In this document: piece by piece, positions 1 through 6,100 of the stretch | How positions within the stretch are numbered: the stretch's first letter is position 1 | Layout: each line of letters starts with the position of its first letter | From: Candidatus Thioglobus sp. | GTDB lineage: Bacteria; Pseudomonadota; Gammaproteobacteria; PS1; Pseudothioglobaceae | DNA: 8,590 nt | Assembly (NCBI GenBank): GCA_015163925.1 | Contig: JAAOIF010000034.1 | Span: 1 to 8,590, forward strand | Reading direction: 5' to 3' | Made by a program: the position numbers and the translations under genes | Notes under the pieces: model-generated | Seen by the model: the letters and a program-made list of their open reading frames with translations, nothing else | What the model was told of the DNA's origin: nothing | The model's database searches: none

Positions 1-115
1 TCAAAAGTGTTAGAATTATTACTAATGGATTGCCCCAAAACCTTTGCTACTAAAGGGATTTGCAAGGTTTTCTGCTGCGGCGGATAGCAAACTCCACCCT
101 CCCAGCAGCCTTGAT
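1..115. other. Unassigned left edge, no start signals seen
   Basis: This stretch has no recognisable promoter, and no ribosome-binding site correctly placed for a start in the large frame. The in-frame TAA at 23-25 closes that frame upstream. The other two forward frames read a few tens of residues and then stop. Forward frame 3 includes SVRIITNGLPQN, which could be a remnant of the missing first half of the BIG2 module if a frameshift lies near 35-60. This is speculative. One reverse frame is open through the whole stretch but matches nothing I recognise. The AAGGGA at 53-58 resembles a Shine-Dalgarno core but has no suitable start codon at the usual distance downstream. Confidence 0.5.
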
Positions 116-3100
116 AATTTGGCCGTTGCCGCTGGTGTGGCAAATATATCCGCTGTTATCAATGGTTCGAATGACACTCAAGAATTTAGAGTCAAGCCTT
201 TAGCCCCAACCACACTTGCTGTGGTTGCCACCGGTGCGGAAAATCAGGTTGTAGTATTTTGGGATGAAGTAGCCGGTGCCACTGGTTATAAACTTTATAG
301 AAGTGAAGGGGATGAATCAGCCAGTGCAAATGCTAACCCAGCAGATGGGATTGAATTTACTTCAGATGAGCTATTCACACTGTCTACCACTAATCAAGTT
401 GTGAATTTGCCCGCCGGCATAAAGTCATATTTCTTGGTAACTGCGATTGTAAATACAGTTGAATCTAACACTAATTCACAGCAAGCCGTTGCCACAGCGA
501 ATGCCCAGATTTTTGCTACTGTTAGCGGCAATGGAAATACCGTTTGGATGGATAGAAATCTCGGCGCTGAACGCGTTGCTACCAGCTTTACTGATAGCGA
601 TGCTTTTAGTGATTATTATCAATGGGGTAGGGCGAGCGATGGGCATCAGCTACTAAACAGTGCAACAACCGGCACACCCGCATCTAACATTACTCCAAAT
701 AATGCACAGTTTTTTGTTAGCGGCTCGATGGGGGATTGGACTGCCTCCGGAGTTGATAATAACGGTGTATTACGCGCCGCAGTTTGGGGCAGCATTGATG
801 GCTCTGGCATCTGCCCGACTGGCTTTAGAGTGCCTTTAATAGCTGAACTAACCGCTAGTGCGGCAGGTGGTTTTACCTCAAGCCTTAAATTGCCAGCTGG
901 CGGCTATCGTTCTGGCGTAGGCACTGGTTATAACTCTATTACCCTTAGTGGTGCCTATTGGAGTAATACCGTGGGTGCTAATACTACTCAGAGCCAGTAT
1001 TTGATTGTGGAACCGAATGGGAATGCTTTTGCATCGGACGATAATCATATTGAAGGCAATTCAATCCGTTGCATCAGAGATGCCGCCGCTACTGCTGCCC
1101 CGACTATAATTATCCCAGTTGCCAGTATTGCCATAACCAGCCGAGCCGCAGTTTCAATCAACACCACCACCGATTTAACTGCCAGAGTTTTGCCCGCCAA
1201 CGCTAACGATTTATCCTTAAATTGGACAATAGAATCCGGCGGCAGCGGCAGTGCTACTCTGGTTGAAAATGCCTTAACTACCAGCGCCGAAGGGGAAATT
1301 ATCGTCCGCGCCACCTCAGTTTTAACCCCCAGCGTTTTCGCCACGCAAACTATTACAATTAGCTTAGTGCCTGCTGAAAGCGTTAGTATCACCAGTCCGG
1401 ATTTCATCGGCGCTGGTTTTACTCTAACTTTAACCGCCGCCGTCTCGCCGACCATCACCGCCCAAGCCGTTTCATGGGCAATCCCCAGCGTCAGCCAGCA
1501 ATCTATTGCCACAATCAACGGCAATATTCTGACCGCCATTGCCCCCGGCAGCGTTATCATCCAAGTTAGCGCTGACAACGGCACAGATATTATTGCCACC
1601 CAAACATTTACTGTCCGCCCTACGCCAGCCAGCGGAATTACCATTACCAGCGCCGCCTTAGTGGGAAGTGGCTCAGAGCTAACTTTGACAGCCACAGTCG
1701 CCCCGCCGCAGGCAACTGATAAAACCGTTGCTTGGTCAATTTCTGCCGGCGGTAATTTCGCCAGTATCAACGGCAACACTCTCAGCGGCGTTGCCATCGG
1801 CACTGTAACTGTGGTTGCCTCAGCCAACGGCGGCACAAATATCACTGCCGAGCAAACAATTCGCGTTTTGCCAGCTGCCCCAAGCAATCTCAAAGCCCTT
1901 GCTACCGGCGTTCCAAATCAGGTAATAATATTCTGGTCGGCTGTGGCTGATGCCAGCGGTTATCAGCTTTACCAAAGTGCCAGTGATTTATCCGCCGCCG
2001 CCAATACAGTCGCCGCCACTGCCACTGAATTATCGGCAATTACTCCAATTTCCACCACTGCCACCAGCACGGTAATTGACCTTGCCGCCGGTGAGCAAGC
2101 ATATTTCTTGGTAACTGCTATGGTTGGCGCTGATACGACATTTACTAACGCCGAGCAAGCAGCCGCCAGAGCGCATGATTTTGCCTTTAATACTGCTACC
2201 GGCGCTGGAAATAGCGTTTGGATGGATAGAAATCTCGGCGCTGCCCAAGTTGCCACTGCCAAATTTGATGCCGCTGGTTTTGGCGATTATTACCAATGGG
2301 GTCGCCCCGCAGATGGGCATCAGCTGAAAGACAGCGCCTTCACCAGCACCCAAGCAAACAGCATTAGCCCCGGCCATGCAGAATTTATCGGTAATGATAA
2401 TTGGCTTGCCTCAGGCGTTGATGCTAACCGCTCACAGCGCCAAGCAATTTGGAGCAGGATTGATGGCTCAGGCATTTGCCCAACCGGCTTTAAAGTGCCA
2501 AGCATCGGTAATTTGGATACTGAATCATTTACTTGGAGTCCGAGAAATAACGATGGAGCTTTTGCCTCAAACCTTAAATTACCATCTGCCGGCAATAGAA
2601 ATACTAATGGGGCAATAGCTGATGAGACTCAAGGTGGTTATTGGACCACTTCTATTGGGACTGTCAATGTAGTGTTTCTCTGGGATAGCACCATATTCTA
2701 TCATGGTATAAGTCAAGGCTTTGGCTTGTCAGTCCGTTGCATCAGAGATGCCAGCCTGAGTGCCGCTCCGACTATTACAATCCCAATTTCCAGCTTTGCT
2801 ATTACCAGCCCGATTTCAGTCTTAACCGGCGAAACCTTAGCCCTTACCGCTGATGTCTTGCCAAATAACGCCAATCAGCGGGCTGTGGTTTGGAGTATTG
2901 AGGGCGGAAATAATGCCATCGCCAGTCTTGATGGCAACACTTTAACTTCCCTTACTGTCGGCTCGGTAGTTGTAGTTGCCAGCACGGACGGCGGCAATCG
3001 GGTCATCAGGCAAACAATTTCCATCTCTGATGCACTGGTTGCCTCAATTACCATCAGCAGCGCTAATTCGGTAAATGACAATACTGATTTGACTTTGCAA

Positions 3101-6100
3101 GCCACAGTTCTGCCAGCTGCGGCGGCGCAAACGGTGTCTTGGTCAATTCTCAGCGGCGAAAATTTTGCCAGCATCAACGGCAATATTATTAGTGGAATTG
3201 CCCCCGGCGAAGTCGTCATAATCGCCAGCGCCTCTGATAGTTCCGGCGTGACCGGCACCCAGACATTTAGCGTAAATGAAGTTTTAGTAAGCTCACTTCT
3301 TACCGCTCCGGTCGGAATCAAAATCGGCGAAACCGCAACTCTTAGCGTCCAAGTATTCCCAACTACCGCCAGCAATCCGGCGGTTATTTACTCAATTCAA
3401 AGTGGTGAGAATTTTGCCACTTTAAACGGCGATATTCTTACTGGCACAGCCCCCGGCACTGGGCAAATCAGCGTTACTGCCGCTGATAGCTCGGGGGCGA
3501 CTGCTTTGCAACATTTCACCATCAGCTTGCAAGCCCCAGAAAACCTGACATCCCTTGCTACCGGAGTTGCAAATCAGGTGCGAATTTCTTGGTCGGCGGT
3601 GAATGGCGCCAGCAGATATAAGCTTTACCACAGCGCCACTAATTTATCCGGTCATACAAATGTCGCCGTTTCAACCTTAGGGGTGGTTACTTTTATCGGA
3701 ATTAATGAAAGTGCCGCCACCAGCCAAATTGTTGACCTGACCGCCGGTCAGCAAGCATATTTCTTGGTAACAGCAATTAGCGGCTCCAACGAATCCTTTA
3801 CTAATGCTGAACAAGCCGTTGTGACTCCGCATAATTTGGAGTTTGGAATTGCCTTCGGCGCTGATAGGACAGTTTGGATGGATAGAAATCTGGGGGCTGC
3901 ACAAGTCGCCACAGCCACTGATGACACGCTGGCTTTCGGCGATTTGTATCAGTGGGGCAGGGCGGCAGACGGGCATCAGCTGAGAAATTCTGCTACAAGT
4001 GGCGATTTAGCGCAAAATATTTCTCCAAATAACGCTAATTTTATTACTCCAATCAGTTCCTCATTTGATTGGACTGCCGCCGGAGTTGATACTGACGGCT
4101 CGGCGCGTTCGGAATTTTGGAGCAGGCTTGACGGCTCAGGCATTTGCCCAGCTGGCTTTAGAGTTCCAAGCATTGATGAATTAGCCGCCGAGAGAGCAAG
4201 TTGGAATGACAGCCAAGAACCACACATCCGCGACCGTGCTTTTGCCTCAGACCTCAAATGGACATCATCCACTACAGATGGAGGTAGGCGCTTAGGCACT
4301 GATGGCACGCTTGACAATATTCGGACGCCTCTGATAGGATTCTATTGGAGTAACACTACTGATACTGAAAGTCCTGCAGAAGCTTTTACCCTTAATTTTG
4401 GTAGATTTTCCGCTGATACAGATGACTCATACGAATACACCTTTGGCCAATCAGTCCGTTGCATCAGAAATACCAAAATCAGCGCTCCGCCAGCTGCTCC
4501 GGGCATGCTCAGAGCCATTGCTACCGGCGTTCCAAATCAGGCACTTATATATTGGTCGGCAGTTGGTGGGGCAACAAATTACAAACTTCATCAATCTAAT
4601 ACCGATTTATCCGCATTTGCCGGCGGCACTCCGCCAACTACGGCAACGGCTTTGGTAATTGAAACTGCTGAAATTACTCAAAGGGTTGACCTTGCCGCTG
4701 GTGAGAATTATTTCTTATTAACTGCCACAAATCCCATCGGTGAGTCTGCTACTAACGCCGAGCAAGCCATTGTTGTAGGGAGTGATTTTGAATTTAATAC
4801 GGTCTCCGGCACTGGAAATAGAGTTTGGATTGATAGAAACCTTGGAGCAAGCCGAGTTGCCATCAGCTCCACTGACACAATGGCTTTCGGCGATTATTAC
4901 CAATGGGGGCGGGCGGCAGACGGACATCAGCTGGAAAACTCTCCAGTGCAAGCCGGAGTGGCTGATGCAAATCCTGCTCATAACAGATTCTTCACCCCAA
5001 GCAGTGCAAATGAGTCTGATTGGACCAGCGACACTTTTGATGCTAACGGCTCTCAGCGAGAAGCATTTTGGAGCAAAACTGATGGTTCTGGCGTTTGCCC
5101 CATCGGCTTTAGAGTTCCAATAGCAGCAGAATTAGAAGCAGAACGCATACTATGGCCTTCCCCACAAAGAGCAAGCGGTGGTTTTGCATCAAGCCTTAAA
5201 TGGGCAAATAATGGCAGGCGCAATCCAGCTGGCAATCAGCAATATGTTGGCGATGAAGGCTATGTCTGGAGCGCCGAGCGTGACGATACAGCTCCAAGAA
5301 AATCCTTTAGATTATATTTTGGCGCTGGAAATTCTCATACTATTAATGACCAGCCAAGATCTGCAGGCTTGGCAATCCGCTGCATTAGGGACGCTGATAC
5401 GAGTGAAACGCCGATTATCAGAATCCCAGTATCCAGCCTGACAATCACCAGCCCGAACGCACTTCTCACCGGCGAAACCCTAACTCTCACCGCTGAGGTA
5501 TTGCCAAATAACGCCAATCAGCGTGCTGTGGTTTGGTCAATTTCCACTAATTCGGCGGTCAGCCTCGGCGCTGATGGCATAACTATAACTGCTCTGGCGG
5601 TCGGCTCGGCAGTGGTAACAGCCACTTCTGACGGCGGCAATATTGTTTCCACCCAAACAATTAGCATCCGCCCAGCCGCTCCGAGTGCCCTTAAAGCCCT
5701 TGCCACCGGCGCTGCGAATCAAATAGTTGCCTACTGGCCAGAGGTAAGTGGCGCCAGCGGATATAAACTTTATCAATCTGCAAATAACCTCTCAGCCCAC
5801 CAAAACGCCGCCGCTGATAGCTTTAGAGCAATTTCAACGGCAGTTACAGAAAATTTCGCAGTGGTGAATTTAGGCGTTGCCGCTGAGGAATATTTATTAG
5901 TAACGGCGATTGTAAATGGCGCAGAATCCAAAACTAATTCCACCCAAACCGTTGTTACAGCTCATAATTTTACCTTCGGCACTGTGGCAGCGGCGGATGG
6001 CAAAATCTGGTTAGACCGCGACCTTGGCGCTCAGAGAGTCCCTGAAAATGTTGATGACGAACTCGGCTACGGCGATTATTATCAGTGGGGCAGACGGGCA

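Noticed and set aside
41..60. TTG at 44 with the nearby AAGGGA as a true translation start
   Set aside because: The purine-rich motif lies after the TTG rather than before it, and the protein would start within a partial Ig-like domain with no export signal.
1045..1893. Long minus-strand open frame of about 282 codons opposite BIG2 array A
   Set aside because: It is antisense to clearly conserved BIG2 and FN3 repeats. Its open state follows from the codon bias of the plus-strand gene, its product resembles no family I know, and it has no plausible start region.
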